Position numbers and translations under genes: made by a program. The notes under the pieces are model-generated. The model was given only the letters and a program-made list of their open reading frames with translations. It was not told the origin of the DNA and did no database searches. Positions 34,722-42,829 of a stretch of 64,000 bases of DNA are shown in pieces. Each line of letters starts with the position of its first letter. Within the stretch, counting starts at the first letter, position 1. The stretch lies in the NCBI RefSeq assembly GCF_047200635.1, contig NZ_JBJZOI010000021.1, forward strand, positions 65,269 through 129,268, in the 5' to 3' direction. Source of the DNA: Saccharopolyspora_C sp047200635. GTDB lineage: Bacteria; Actinomycetota; Actinomycetes; Mycobacteriales; Pseudonocardiaceae.

Positions 34722-35504
34722 GTGGGAGTGGAGATCGACCTGTCCGGCCGGGTGGCGCTGGTGACCGGGGGCACCCGGGGCATCGGCGCGGGGATCGCGG
34801 GCGTGCTGCTGCGCGCGGGCGCCGAGGTGTGGGTCTGCTCCCGGACCCCGCCGGAGCGGTTGCCGGAGGGCGGTGGCAGGCGGGCGGAGTTCCGGACCGC
34901 CGACGTGCGCGATCCGGAGCAGGTGGACCGGCTGATCGGCGAGGTGGCCGAGCGCTGGGGCGGTCTGGACCTGGTGGTGAACAACGCGGGCGGCGCGCCG
35001 CCGGCGGACACCACCACCGCTTCGCCCCGGTTCCACGCCAAGATCGTCGAGCTGAACCTGCTGGCGCCGCTGCTGGTCTGCCAGCGGGCGTGGCCGGGGC
35101 TGCGGCGGCGCGGCGGCTCGGTGATCATGATCAGCAGCGCCGCCGCGCACCGCCCCGCACCCACCGCCGCCGCCTACGCGGCGGCCAAGGCGGGGCTGGA
35201 GAGCCTGACCCGCACCCTCGCCCTGGAGTTCGCCCCGGAGGTGCGGGTGAACGCGATCGCGGTCGGCCTCGCCCGCACCGACGGCGTCGCCGCGCGGTTC
35301 GGCGCCGCGGCTGCCGACAGCGGTTTCGCTCGCGGAATCCCGCTGGGCCGCCCGGCCGAGGCGGAGGACGTCGGGCACGCCTGCGCGTTCCTGGCCTCGC
35401 CGCTGGCGGAGTACCTGACCGGGGACGTGCTCGCCGTCCACGGTGGCGGCGAACCGCACCCGCACCTGACCCGGCTGGCCGCGGAGTCCCGCGCGCGGCC
35501 CTGA
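34722..35504 (+). CDS. Short-chain dehydrogenase (Rv3549c-like)
   Basis: A 260-residue SDR: VTGGTRGIGAGIAGVLL nucleotide-binding motif, VNNAGGAPPADT, ISSAAAHRP and AAYAAAKAGLESLTR with the Tyr-x3-Lys pair. The N-terminus IDLSGRVALVTGG and position across a KstR2 operator from echA20 match Rv3549c in M. tuberculosis. It would oxidise a hydroxyacyl-CoA in C/D-ring breakdown; the precise step is unassigned. GTG at 34722 is 5 bp from GGAGG. It is the first gene of the plus-strand unit ending in fadA6. Confidence 0.82.
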   Translation: MGVEIDLSGRVALVTGGTRGIGAGIAGVLLRAGAEVWVCSRTPPERLPEGGGRRAEFRTADVRDPEQVDRLIGEVAERWGGLDLVVNNAGGAPPADTTTASPRFHAKIVELNLLAPLLVCQRAWPGLRRRGGSVIMISSAAAHRPAPTAAAYAAAKAGLESLTRTLALEFAPEVRVNAIAVGLARTDGVAARFGAAAADSGFARGIPLGRPAEAEDVGHACAFLASPLAEYLTGDVLAVHGGGEPHPHLTRLAAESRARP

Positions 35505-35520
35505 CGAGGAGGAGGCGGCA

Positions 35521-36429
35521 GTGGCCGGAATCTGCGAGGGCAGGGTGGTCGTCGTGACCGGCGCCGCCCGCGGCCTGGGACGCGCGCACGCGCTGGAGTT
35601 CGCCCGGCAGGGCGCGAAGGTGGTGGTCAACGATCTCGGCACCGCCGCGGACGGCGGCGGCGGGGGAGACGCCGGGCCCGCCGCCGCGGTGGTGGAGGAG
35701 ATCCGCGCGCTGGGCGGCGAGGCGATCGCCGACGGCTCCGACGTGGCCGACTGGGCGCAAGCGCGGCGCCTGGTGGACGCGGCCGCGGCGACGTTCGGGC
35801 GGCTGGACGTGCTCGTGAACAACGCCGGTTTCGCGCGGGACCGGATGCTGGCGAACCTCTCCGAGCGGGAGTGGGACGACGTGGTGCGGGTGCACCTCAA
35901 GGGTCACGCCGCGACCACCCGGCACGCGGCCGCGCACTGGCGCGAGCGGGCGAAGGCGGGGGAGCGGGTGGACGCCCGGCTGATCGGCACCTGTTCCGGC
36001 GCGGGCCTGCTGGGCAGCGTCGGGCAGAGCAACTACGCCGCCGCGAAGGCGGGGATCGCCGCGCTGACCGTGAACGCCGCCGCCGAGCTCGCCCGCTACG
36101 GGGTCACCGCGAACGCGATCGCCCCGGCCGCGCGCACCCGGATGACCGAGGACGTCTTCGCCGCCGACATGGCCCGCCCGGACGGCGGTTTCGACGCGAT
36201 GGCTCCGGAGAACGTCGCGCCGCTGGTGGTCTGGCTGGGCAGCCCGGAGTCCGCCGGGGTCACCGGCCGGGTCTTCGAGGTCGCGGGTGGTGCGATCCGC
36301 GTGATGACCGCCTGGCGGCACGGCGCGGGCGACGACGCCGGGCGCCGCCGCGATCCCGCCGAGCTCGGCCCCGTGGTCCGGGCGCTGCTCGATCGCGAGC
36401 CCGACCCCGAACCCGTGTACGGCACGTGA
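35521..36429 (+). CDS. Short-chain dehydrogenase, 17-beta-HSD4 type (Rv3548c-like)
   Basis: A 302-residue SDR: VVVVTGAARGLGRAHALEFARQGAKVVVNDLG, DWAQARRLVDAAAATFGRLDVLVNNAG, HLKGHAATTRHAAAHW and SNYAAAKAGIAAL with the catalytic Tyr/Lys. It resembles Rv3548c and the HSD4-like gene at 12126, including the extended C-terminus. GTG at 35521 lies behind GAGGAGGAGG, 16 bp after the previous stop. Probably a 3-hydroxyacyl-CoA dehydrogenase in the KstR2 unit; substrate inferred only. Confidence 0.82.
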   Translation: MAGICEGRVVVVTGAARGLGRAHALEFARQGAKVVVNDLGTAADGGGGGDAGPAAAVVEEIRALGGEAIADGSDVADWAQARRLVDAAAATFGRLDVLVNNAGFARDRMLANLSEREWDDVVRVHLKGHAATTRHAAAHWRERAKAGERVDARLIGTCSGAGLLGSVGQSNYAAAKAGIAALTVNAAAELARYGVTANAIAPAARTRMTEDVFAADMARPDGGFDAMAPENVAPLVVWLGSPESAGVTGRVFEVAGGAIRVMTAWRHGAGDDAGRRRDPAELGPVVRALLDREPDPEPVYGT

Positions 36430-36449
36430 CCAGCGGGAAGTGAGGGAGC

Positions 36450-37616
36450 ATGAGCGAGGCGTACGTCGTGGACGCGCTGCGCACCCCGGTGGGAAGGCGC
36501 GGCGGCGGTCTCAGCGGCATCCACCCGGCCGACCTGTCCGCGCACGTGCTGCGGGCGCTGGTCGAGCGCACCGGACTGGACCCCGGCGCGGTCGACGACG
36601 TGATCTGGGGCTGCGTGGACGCGGTGGGCGCGCAGGCGGGCAACATCGCGCGCACCGGCTGGCTCGCGGCGGGCTACCCGGAGCACGTGCCGGGGGTGAC
36701 CGTGGACCGGCAGTGCGGGTCCTCGCAGCAGGCGGTGCACTTCGCCGCGCAGGCGGTGCTCAGCGGCACCGCCGAGCTGGTGATCGCGGGCGGGGTGGCC
36801 AACATGAGCGCCATCCCGATCGGCAGCGCGCTGCGCGCGGCCGACGGGCTGGCCTTCCCCGTCGCCTACGGTCCGGGCTCCGGCTCGGCGGGCTGGCAGC
36901 GCCGCTACGGCGACGCGGAGATCACCCAGTTCCGGGGCGCGGAGCTCATCGCGCGGGAGCGGGGTCTGTCCCGGGAGGCGCTGGAGGAGTTCGCGCTCAC
37001 CAGCCACCGGCGCGCGATCGCCGCGATCGACGGGGGCCGCTTCGACGCCGAGGTGGTGCCGGTCGCCGGGATCGAGCGGGACGAGGGGCCGCGGCGGGAC
37101 ACCAGCCGGGAGAAGCTGGCCGGGCTGCGCGCCCTGCGGCCCGGCGGCGTGCTCACCGCCGGGGTGTCCAGCCAGCTCTCCGACGGCGCCTCGGCGCTGC
37201 TGGTGGCCTCCGAGCGGGCGGTCTCCGAGCACGGCTGGAGGCCCCGGGCGCGGATCCACCACCTCGGCGTGCGCGGCGACGATCCGGTGCGGATGCTCTC
37301 CGCCCCCATCGCGGCCACCCGGCACGCGCTGGAGCGGACCGGGCTGAGCCCGGCGGACCTGGACGTGGTGGAGATCAACGAGGCGTTCGCGAGCGTGGTC
37401 CTGGCCTGGCTCCAGGAGATCGACGTCGACCCGGACAGGGTGAACCCCAACGGCGGCGCGATCGCGCTGGGGCACCCGCTCGGCGCGACCGGGACGAAGC
37501 TGATGGCGACGCTGCTGGGCGAGCTGGAGCGCACCGGTGGGCGCTACGGGTTGCAGACCATGTGCGAGGGTGGCGGCACCGCCAACGTGACGATCGTCGA
37601 GCGGCTCGGGAGCTAG
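36450..37616 (+). CDS. fadA6: Thiolase FadA6
   Basis: A 388-residue thiolase. Nucleophile Cys89 lies in DRQCGSSQQ; His342 in GHPLGATG and Cys372 in TMCEGGGTAN complete the catalytic set. The sequence matches FadA6 (Rv3556c) rather than FadA5: EAYVVDALRTPVGRRGG, GCVDAVGAQAGNIAR, AAGYPEHVPGVTVDRQCG and GGTANVTIVERL. It would cleave a beta-keto acyl-CoA from the opened C/D rings. ATG at 36450 is 20 bp after the SDR stop, with GAGGGAGC upstream. It ends the 34722-37616 unit. Confidence 0.92.
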   Translation: MSEAYVVDALRTPVGRRGGGLSGIHPADLSAHVLRALVERTGLDPGAVDDVIWGCVDAVGAQAGNIARTGWLAAGYPEHVPGVTVDRQCGSSQQAVHFAAQAVLSGTAELVIAGGVANMSAIPIGSALRAADGLAFPVAYGPGSGSAGWQRRYGDAEITQFRGAELIARERGLSREALEEFALTSHRRAIAAIDGGRFDAEVVPVAGIERDEGPRRDTSREKLAGLRALRPGGVLTAGVSSQLSDGASALLVASERAVSEHGWRPRARIHHLGVRGDDPVRMLSAPIAATRHALERTGLSPADLDVVEINEAFASVVLAWLQEIDVDPDRVNPNGGAIALGHPLGATGTKLMATLLGELERTGGRYGLQTMCEGGGTANVTIVERLGS

Positions 37617-37773
37617 CCGTCGCGGCGGTTCGCCACGCCCGGCCGCGCACCGGGGCGAGGTGCCGGTCTCCGTGCGGGCGCCCCGGCGCCGGGTTCCGGA
37701 CGCGGCCCAGGTCAACCGGCCTCCGGGGCCCGGCCGCCGCGTTCGAGCGCGGGACGGTGGCCGGGGTTGGCAG

Positions 37774-37791
37774 GTGTGTTCTAGAACGCAC
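37774..37791. promoter_or_regulatory. 18-bp palindrome upstream of MBL hydrolase
   Basis: GTGTGTTCTAGAACGCAC is a palindrome with one mismatched pair and centre CTAG, 69 bp before the hydrolase start. It has GTT-ctag-AAC polarity, opposite to the KstR AAC-nn-GTT order, so it looks like an operator for another regulator. Confidence 0.45.
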
Positions 37792-37860
37792 GTCACCCTC
37801 TGAGGACATTTCACGTTTACCTTGCCAGGAGCAGGGTGTGCGATCCGGGAGGTTCGGTTG

Positions 37861-38889
37861 GTGGACGTGGACGTGGCCGCGCGGCACGAGTGGATCCGTC
37901 CGGGCGCGTTCGAAGTCGCGCCCGGGGTGCACCGGATCCCGCTGCCGATGCCCGGCGACGGCCTGCGCGCGGTGAACGTGTACGCCGTCGACGACGGGGA
38001 CGGGCTGGTGCTCGTCGACGCCGGCTGGGCCAGGCCGGAGGCCAGGGAGGCGCTCGAAGCGGCGCTCGGCGACCTGGGCCGCGGGCTCGGCGACGTGCGC
38101 CGCTTCCTCGTGACCCACCTGCACCAGGACCACTACACCCTGGCCGTGCGGCTGCGCGCCGAGTTCGGCACCCCGATCGCGCTCGGCGAGGGCGAGCGCC
38201 CCTCGCTGGAGGCGCTGCTGTCCGGTACCCACGACCGGCAGCTGGGCAAGCTGGAGCGCGGCGGGGCGGCGGAGCTCGCCGCGATGGTGCGCTCGGCCGT
38301 GGCGGCCGACGGGGGGAAGCCGGAGCCGAACTACGAGGCGCCCGACGAGTGGCTGGCCGACGGCGACGAGATCGACCTCGGGACGCGCACCCTGCGAGTG
38401 GTGAGCACTCCCGGGCACACCCGGGGCCACGTGGTGTTCGCGGACGCCGCGCACTCGCTGCTGTTCGCCGGGGACCACGTGCTGCCGCACATCACGCCCT
38501 CCATCGGGCTGGAGGCCGCGCGCACCCCGCTGCCGCTCGGCGACTACCTGGACTCGCTGCGCCGGGTGCGGGAGCTGCCGGACCTGCGGCTGCTGCCCGC
38601 GCACGGCCCCGCGACCCCGAGCGCGCACGCGCGGGTCGAGGAACTGCTGGAGCATCACGAGCAGCGGCTGGACCGCACCGCCGAGGCGCTGGAGCCCGGT
38701 GTGGAGACGGCCTTCGAGGTGGCGGGCAGGCTCGGCTGGACCCGCCGGGAGCGGAACTTCGCGGACCTGGACGTGTTCAACCAGGTGCTCGCCGTGGGGG
38801 AGACCGCGGCGCACCTCAACGTCCTGGTCGCCCGCGATCGGGCCAGCCGCTCCGCGGTGGACGGCGTCGACCGGTACCGGTCGATCTGA
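37861..38889 (+). CDS. Metallo-beta-lactamase-fold hydrolase
   Basis: A 342-residue binuclear-metal hydrolase. The HxHxDH motif is THLHQDH with His86, His88, Asp90 and His91. Further metal ligands are in TPGHTRGH and FAGDHVL, and the C-terminal HGP closes the set. A helical C-terminal extension (RVEELLEHHEQRLDRTAEAL, FADLDVFNQVLAVGETAAHLNVL) is like glyoxalase-II-type and acyl-CoA thioesterase-like members. GTG at 37861 is 8 bp from GGGAGG. It is convergent to kstR. A thioesterase or lactonase role in steroid catabolism is possible but unproven. Confidence 0.82.
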   Translation: MDVDVAARHEWIRPGAFEVAPGVHRIPLPMPGDGLRAVNVYAVDDGDGLVLVDAGWARPEAREALEAALGDLGRGLGDVRRFLVTHLHQDHYTLAVRLRAEFGTPIALGEGERPSLEALLSGTHDRQLGKLERGGAAELAAMVRSAVAADGGKPEPNYEAPDEWLADGDEIDLGTRTLRVVSTPGHTRGHVVFADAAHSLLFAGDHVLPHITPSIGLEAARTPLPLGDYLDSLRRVRELPDLRLLPAHGPATPSAHARVEELLEHHEQRLDRTAEALEPGVETAFEVAGRLGWTRRERNFADLDVFNQVLAVGETAAHLNVLVARDRASRSAVDGVDRYRSI

Positions 38890-38890
38890 T

Positions 38891-38925
38891 GGGCCGGCCA
38901 CCCCGCTTCCCGGAGCGGCCGGCCC
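38891..38925. terminator. Bidirectional terminator, MBL hydrolase / kstR
   Basis: GGGCCGGCC (38891-38899) pairs perfectly with GGCCGGCCC (38917-38925). It fills the 41-bp gap between convergent stops. Confidence 0.65.
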
Positions 38926-38930
38926 CGCGC

Positions 38931-39560
38931 TCAGCGCAGCAGCAGCCGCACCGTGAGCTCCAGCCGGTTGGCCACGTCGGTGGCCGAGGCGCGGCGGGTC
39001 ACCCAGGCGACCAGGTTGGACAGCCACACGTCCGCGATCACGCGGGCGATCGCGCGCTGCTCCTCGGTGGGCTCGGCGTCGCCGACCACCATGGCTCCGC
39101 TGAACAGGCGCTCGGTCAGCGCGCCGACGACGTCCACCTCGGCGGCCGCCGAGGTGTCGGCGAACATGAACGCGCGCGTCATCGCCTCGGTCAGCTGCGG
39201 GTGGCGCTGCATCGTGCGGGTGGTGCGCGAGAGCACGTGCAGCACCCGGTCGTAGGGCGTCTCGCCCGGGATCTTGGTGCGATCCATCCGCTCCAGCGAG
39301 CGTTCGAACTCGCGGGCCAGGCCCGTCACCAGCAGGTGAATCTTGGACGGGAAGTAGCGGTAGAGCGTCCCCAGCGCCACGTCGGCGCGCTCGGCGACCG
39401 CGCGCATCTGCACGGCCTCGTACCCGCCCTTGCCGGCCAGCGCGATGGTGGCGTCGATGATGCGCTTGCGGCGCGCGTTCTGCGCCGCCGAGCCGCCCTG
39501 GTCGTCGGCCAGCAGGCCGCCGGCGTTCCCGGTGGAGCCGCGTCGCGGCATCGCGTTCAT
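38931..39560 (-). CDS. kstR: TetR-family repressor KstR
   Basis: A 209-residue TetR regulator nearly identical in its core to KstR (Rv3574). RRKRIIDATIALAGKGGYEAVQMRAVAERADVALGTLYRYFPSKIHLLV is the DNA-binding domain (about residues 30-80). TMQRHPQLTEAMTRAFMFAD and VIADVWLSNLVAWVTRRASATDVANRLELTVRLL fall in the ligand domain. In known species KstR binds TnnAACnnGTTnnA and is released by an early sterol CoA ester. ATG at 39560 has GAGAGGAC upstream; GTG at 39578 is an alternative. A KstR-type site at 39654 suggests autoregulation together with the divergent glycosyltransferase. Confidence 0.95.
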   Translation of the reverse strand: MNAMPRRGSTGNAGGLLADDQGGSAAQNARRKRIIDATIALAGKGGYEAVQMRAVAERADVALGTLYRYFPSKIHLLVTGLAREFERSLERMDRTKIPGETPYDRVLHVLSRTTRTMQRHPQLTEAMTRAFMFADTSAAAEVDVVGALTERLFSGAMVVGDAEPTEEQRAIARVIADVWLSNLVAWVTRRASATDVANRLELTVRLLLR

Positions 39561-39653
39561 GAGGTCGGTCCTCTCCACGTCCGTCGATCGCGCGGGAGTG
39601 CCCGCGCGGGCACCGCTCCCCTCGGCGGGTCTGCGCTGACCCCATGCCTTAAT

Positions 39654-39667
39654 GAGAACATGTTCCA
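39654..39667. promoter_or_regulatory. KstR-type operator, kstR / manT divergent gap
   Basis: GAGAACATGTTCCA matches the consensus except for the first base. It is 93 bp before the kstR start and 42 bp before the glycosyltransferase GTG, so repressor bound here could act on both genes. Confidence 0.7.
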
Positions 39668-39709
39668 GTCTACCCGTTGCGCTCGGCGGCGGCCCTGCGA
39701 GGTGAAATC

Positions 39710-40951
39710 GTGCGAGTAGCGCTGCTGTCGTACCGGAGCAAGCCGCACTGCGGCGGTCAGGGCGTCTACGTCCGGAACCTGAGCCGCGAGCTGGTCGCCC
39801 GAGGGCACCGCGTGGAGGTCTTCTCCGGACCGCCCTACCCGGACCTCGACCCCGGCGTCGAGCTCACGGAGGTGCCCAGCCTGGACCTCTACCGGGACGA
39901 GGACCCGTTCCGCACCCCGCACTGGCGGGAGTACCGGGACCTCACCGACGTGCTGGAGGTCGCGGGCATGTGGTCGGCGGGCTTCCCGGAACCGCTCACC
40001 TTCAGCCTGCGCGCGGCGAAGCTGCTGCGCGCCCGCGCCGCCGACTTCGACGTCGTGCACGACAACCAGTGCCTCGGTTACGGGCTGCTCGGCATCCGGC
40101 GGTCCGGGTTGCCGCTGGTGGCGACCGTGCACCACCCGATCACCCACGACCGCCGCCTGGAGCTGGCCGCCGCGACCGGCTGGCGGCGCCTCGGCGTGCG
40201 CCGCTGGTACGGCTTCCTGACGATGCAGGGTCGCGTCGCGCGCCGGATCCCGCGGCTGCTCACCGTCTCGGAGTCCTCGGCGCGCGACATCGTGCAGGAC
40301 TTCGACGTGGCCGCCGACCGGCTGCGGGTGGTTCCGCTCGGGGTGGACCACGAGGTGTTCCGGCCCGTCGAGTCCCCCCGGGTTCCGGGGCGGATCGTGG
40401 CGATGGCCAGCGCCGACACCCCGCTCAAGGGCGTCGGCACCCTGCTGGAGGCGGTGGCGAAGCTGCGCACCGAGCGCGAGGTCGAGCTGGTGCTGGTCGC
40501 CGCTCCCACCCCCGGCGGTCCCACCGAGCGGCTGATCGACGAGCTGGGCATCGCGGGCGCGGTCCGCACCGTCAGCGGGATCAGCGACGAGGAGCTGGCC
40601 GGGCTGGTGGCCTCGGCCGAGATCGCCTGCGTGCCCTCGCTCTACGAGGGGTTCTCGCTGCCCACCGTCGAGGCGATGTCCTGCGGAACCCCGCTGGTGG
40701 CCAGCCGGGCGGGCGCGATCCCCGAGGTCGCGGGCCCCGACGGGGAGTGCGCGGACCTGGTCCCGCCCGGCGACGCCGAGGCGCTGGCCGGGGCGCTCGG
40801 CGCGCTGCTCGACGACCCCGGGCGCGGGCGGCGGATGGGCGAGAACGGCAGGCGTCGCGTGTTGGAGAAGTACAGCTGGGCGTCGGTGGCCGCGGCCACG
40901 GCCGAGTGCTATGCCGAAGCGGAGGCGGAAATGGCGGGGAAGCAGTGCTGA
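39710..40951 (+). CDS. manT: GT4 glycosyltransferase, ManT-like (MMP synthesis)
   Basis: A 413-residue GT-B glycosyltransferase of family GT4. The N-terminus has RVALLSYRSKPHCGGQGVYV, followed by VVPLGVDHEVFRP, an ADTPLKGVGTLLEA donor-site segment and LYEGFSLPTVEAMSCGTPLVAS (about 309) with the E-x7-E pattern. The order GT4, SAM methyltransferase, alpha/alpha-toroid hydrolase and nearby second methyltransferase is that of the methylmannose polysaccharide cluster of nontuberculous mycobacteria, where ManT is an alpha-1,4-mannosyltransferase. GTG at 39710 follows GAGGTGAA. The family is firm; ManT identity rests on the gene set. Confidence 0.7.
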   Translation: MRVALLSYRSKPHCGGQGVYVRNLSRELVARGHRVEVFSGPPYPDLDPGVELTEVPSLDLYRDEDPFRTPHWREYRDLTDVLEVAGMWSAGFPEPLTFSLRAAKLLRARAADFDVVHDNQCLGYGLLGIRRSGLPLVATVHHPITHDRRLELAAATGWRRLGVRRWYGFLTMQGRVARRIPRLLTVSESSARDIVQDFDVAADRLRVVPLGVDHEVFRPVESPRVPGRIVAMASADTPLKGVGTLLEAVAKLRTEREVELVLVAAPTPGGPTERLIDELGIAGAVRTVSGISDEELAGLVASAEIACVPSLYEGFSLPTVEAMSCGTPLVASRAGAIPEVAGPDGECADLVPPGDAEALAGALGALLDDPGRGRRMGENGRRRVLEKYSWASVAAATAECYAEAEAEMAGKQC

Positions 40952-41670
40952 CGGTGAACTTCGACCTGCTCGGCGTGCGAGCGGGGCAGCGCGTCCTGGA
41001 CCTCGGGTGCGGTGCCGGCAGGCACTCCTTCGAGTACCTGCGGCGCGGTGCGGACGTGGTGGCCTTCGACCAGGACGCCGAGGCGCTGGCCGAGGTCGAG
41101 ACGATGTTCGGCGCGATGGCCGCGGCCGGGGAGGTTCCCGAGGGCGGCCGGGCGCGCACCGTGAGCGGGGACGCGCTGGGCCTGCCGTTCCCGGACGACC
41201 ACTTCGACCAGGTGATCGCCTCGGAGATCATGGAGCACATCCCCGAGGACGAGAAGGCGATGCGCGAGCTCGTGCGCGTGGTGCGGCCCGGCGGCCGGGT
41301 CGTGGTCACCGTCCCGCGCGCGTGGCCGGAGCGGATCTGCTGGGCGCTGTCCGACGAGTACCACCAGGTCGAGGGCGGCCACGTGCGGATCTACGGGCGC
41401 GAGCAGCTCATCGGACGGCTGCGCGCCGCGGGGTTGCGCGAGGTGCACCACCACCACGCCCACGCGCTGCACTCGCCGTACTGGTGGCTCAAGTGCGCGG
41501 TCGGCGTGGACGACGCCGAGCACCCGCTGCCGAAGCTGTACCACAAGCTGCTGGTGTGGGACCTGATGAAGCGGCCGTGGCTGACCCGCACCGCCGAGGA
41601 GCTGCTGGACCCGGTGTTGGGCAAGAGCCTCGCGGTCTACCTCTACAAGCCGGTGGCCGCCGGTGCCTGA
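40945..41670 (+). CDS. meT3: SAM-dependent methyltransferase, MeT3-like
   Basis: A 241-residue class I methyltransferase: motif I VLDLGCGAGRHSFEY (about 18-32), acidic loop FDQDAEAL, GDALGLPFPDDHFDQVIASEIMEHIPEDEKAM, and VVRPGGRVVVTVPR. The C-terminal part HHHHAHALHSPYWWLKCAVG...LYHKLLVWDLMKRPW is distinctive. GTG at 40945 overlaps the preceding glycosyltransferase stop, with GGGGAAG upstream. In the MMP cluster the enzyme in this position is thought to be the 3-O-methyltransferase of the mannose chain. That assignment is from context, not from sequence motifs. Confidence 0.65.
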   Translation: MLTVNFDLLGVRAGQRVLDLGCGAGRHSFEYLRRGADVVAFDQDAEALAEVETMFGAMAAAGEVPEGGRARTVSGDALGLPFPDDHFDQVIASEIMEHIPEDEKAMRELVRVVRPGGRVVVTVPRAWPERICWALSDEYHQVEGGHVRIYGREQLIGRLRAAGLREVHHHHAHALHSPYWWLKCAVGVDDAEHPLPKLYHKLLVWDLMKRPWLTRTAEELLDPVLGKSLAVYLYKPVAAGA

Positions 41671-42745
41671 GCTGCCCGAGGTCGACGGGGTGCTCTCGCG
41701 GGCCGCCGTCCTGGAGACCGCCCGGTCGATCGCGGCCGAGCAGGAGGCTTCCGGGGCGGTGCCCTGGTTCGCCGGTGGTCACGTGGACCCGTGGGACCAC
41801 GTCGAGTCGGCGATGGCGCTGTCGGCGGCCGGGCTGCTGCCCGCGGCCGAGCGCGCCTACGAGTGGCTGCGCCGCGGCCAGCGCGCCGACGGCTCCTGGC
41901 CGATGCAGTTCCGGGACGGGGTGGTGGAGGACGCCGGTGCGGACACGAACTTCTGCGCCTACCCGGCCGTCGGCGTCTGGCACCACTACCTGATCACCGG
42001 GGACGCCGGTTTCGCCGAGCGGATGTGGCCGGTGGTGCGGCGCGCCGTGGACTTCGTGCTCGGTCTGCAGCGCCCCCGCGGCGAGGTCGTCTGGGCCCGG
42101 GGCGCCGGTGGTGAGGCCGCGGAGGAGGCGCTGCTGGCGGGCAGTTCCAGCATCCACCACAGCCTCGTGTGCGCCCTGGAACTGGCCGAGCACCTCGGCG
42201 TCGCGCAACCGGACTGGGAGGTCGCGCTCGGGCGGCTCGCGCACGCGCTGCGCCACCACCCGGAGGCCTTCGCGGAGAAGGACCGCTACGCGATGGATTG
42301 GTACTACCCGGTGCTCGGCGGGCCGTTGCGGGACGAGGCGGGCCGGGAGCGGATCCTGCGGCGCTGGGCGGACTTCTTCGTCGACGGCCTCGGGTCGCGC
42401 TGCGTGGACGACCACCCGTGGGTGACCGGCGCGGAGACCTGCGAACTGGCGTTGAGCCTGGACCTGCTCGGTCTGCGCGACCGGGCGGAGGAGGCGCTGG
42501 CCTCGATCCAGCACTTGCGCGAGGAGGACGGGTCCTACTGGACCGGCCTGGTCTACACCGACGGCAAGCGGTGGCCGGTGGAGCGCACCACCTGGACGGG
42601 GGCGGCGGTGGTGCTCGCGGCCGACTCGCTGTCGGGGGCCACTCCCGGCAGCGGGATCTTCCGGGTCGCCCGCCCGTCCTCGGGTCTCGCGGTCGACCAC
42701 ACCTGCGGCTGCTCGCCCTCCCTGACGGGGCCCGCTCGGGACTGA
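41663..42745 (+). CDS. mmpH: Alpha/alpha-toroid protein, MmpH-like hydrolase
   Basis: A 360-residue all-helical repeat protein with alpha/alpha-barrel repeats (WDHVESAMALSAAGLLPAAERAYEWL, RGQRADGSWPMQ, TNFCAYPAVGVWHHYLITGD, SIHHSLVCALELAEHLG). Such proteins are often labelled prenyltransferase or squalene-cyclase-like, but no DxDD or DCTAE cyclase motif is seen. The set around it suggests MmpH, the endomannosidase that trims methylmannose polysaccharide; candidate acids are in EDAGADTN and RCVDDHPW. It begins at GTG 41663, overlapping the methyltransferase by 8 bp. A carbohydrate role is inference. Confidence 0.6.
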   Translation: MPELPEVDGVLSRAAVLETARSIAAEQEASGAVPWFAGGHVDPWDHVESAMALSAAGLLPAAERAYEWLRRGQRADGSWPMQFRDGVVEDAGADTNFCAYPAVGVWHHYLITGDAGFAERMWPVVRRAVDFVLGLQRPRGEVVWARGAGGEAAEEALLAGSSSIHHSLVCALELAEHLGVAQPDWEVALGRLAHALRHHPEAFAEKDRYAMDWYYPVLGGPLRDEAGRERILRRWADFFVDGLGSRCVDDHPWVTGAETCELALSLDLLGLRDRAEEALASIQHLREEDGSYWTGLVYTDGKRWPVERTTWTGAAVVLAADSLSGATPGSGIFRVARPSSGLAVDHTCGCSPSLTGPARD

Positions 42746-42759
42746 GCGCCGCCGCTCGT

Positions 42760-42816
42760 CGCCGTCCCGGCGCCGGGCGTCGCCGGGGAGCCGGGATCAC
42801 CGCTGCCGGGACGGCG
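42760..42816. terminator. Bidirectional terminator, mmpH / meT1
   Basis: A perfect 12-bp stem (CGCCGTCCCGGC at 42760-42771 with GCCGGGACGGCG at 42805-42816) encloses a GC-rich loop. It lies between convergent stops at 42745 and 42830. Confidence 0.65.
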
Positions 42817-42829
42817 CGAGGCGGTCCGC

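Noticed and set aside
37774..37791. KstR operator before the MBL hydrolase
   Set aside because: Half-site order is GTT-AAC rather than AAC-GTT, so it cannot be the KstR motif; kept as an unknown palindrome.
41663..42745. Terpene cyclase or prenyltransferase function for the toroid protein
   Set aside because: No DxDD, DCTAE or prenyl diphosphate-binding motif; length and neighbours suit a carbohydrate-active toroid better.
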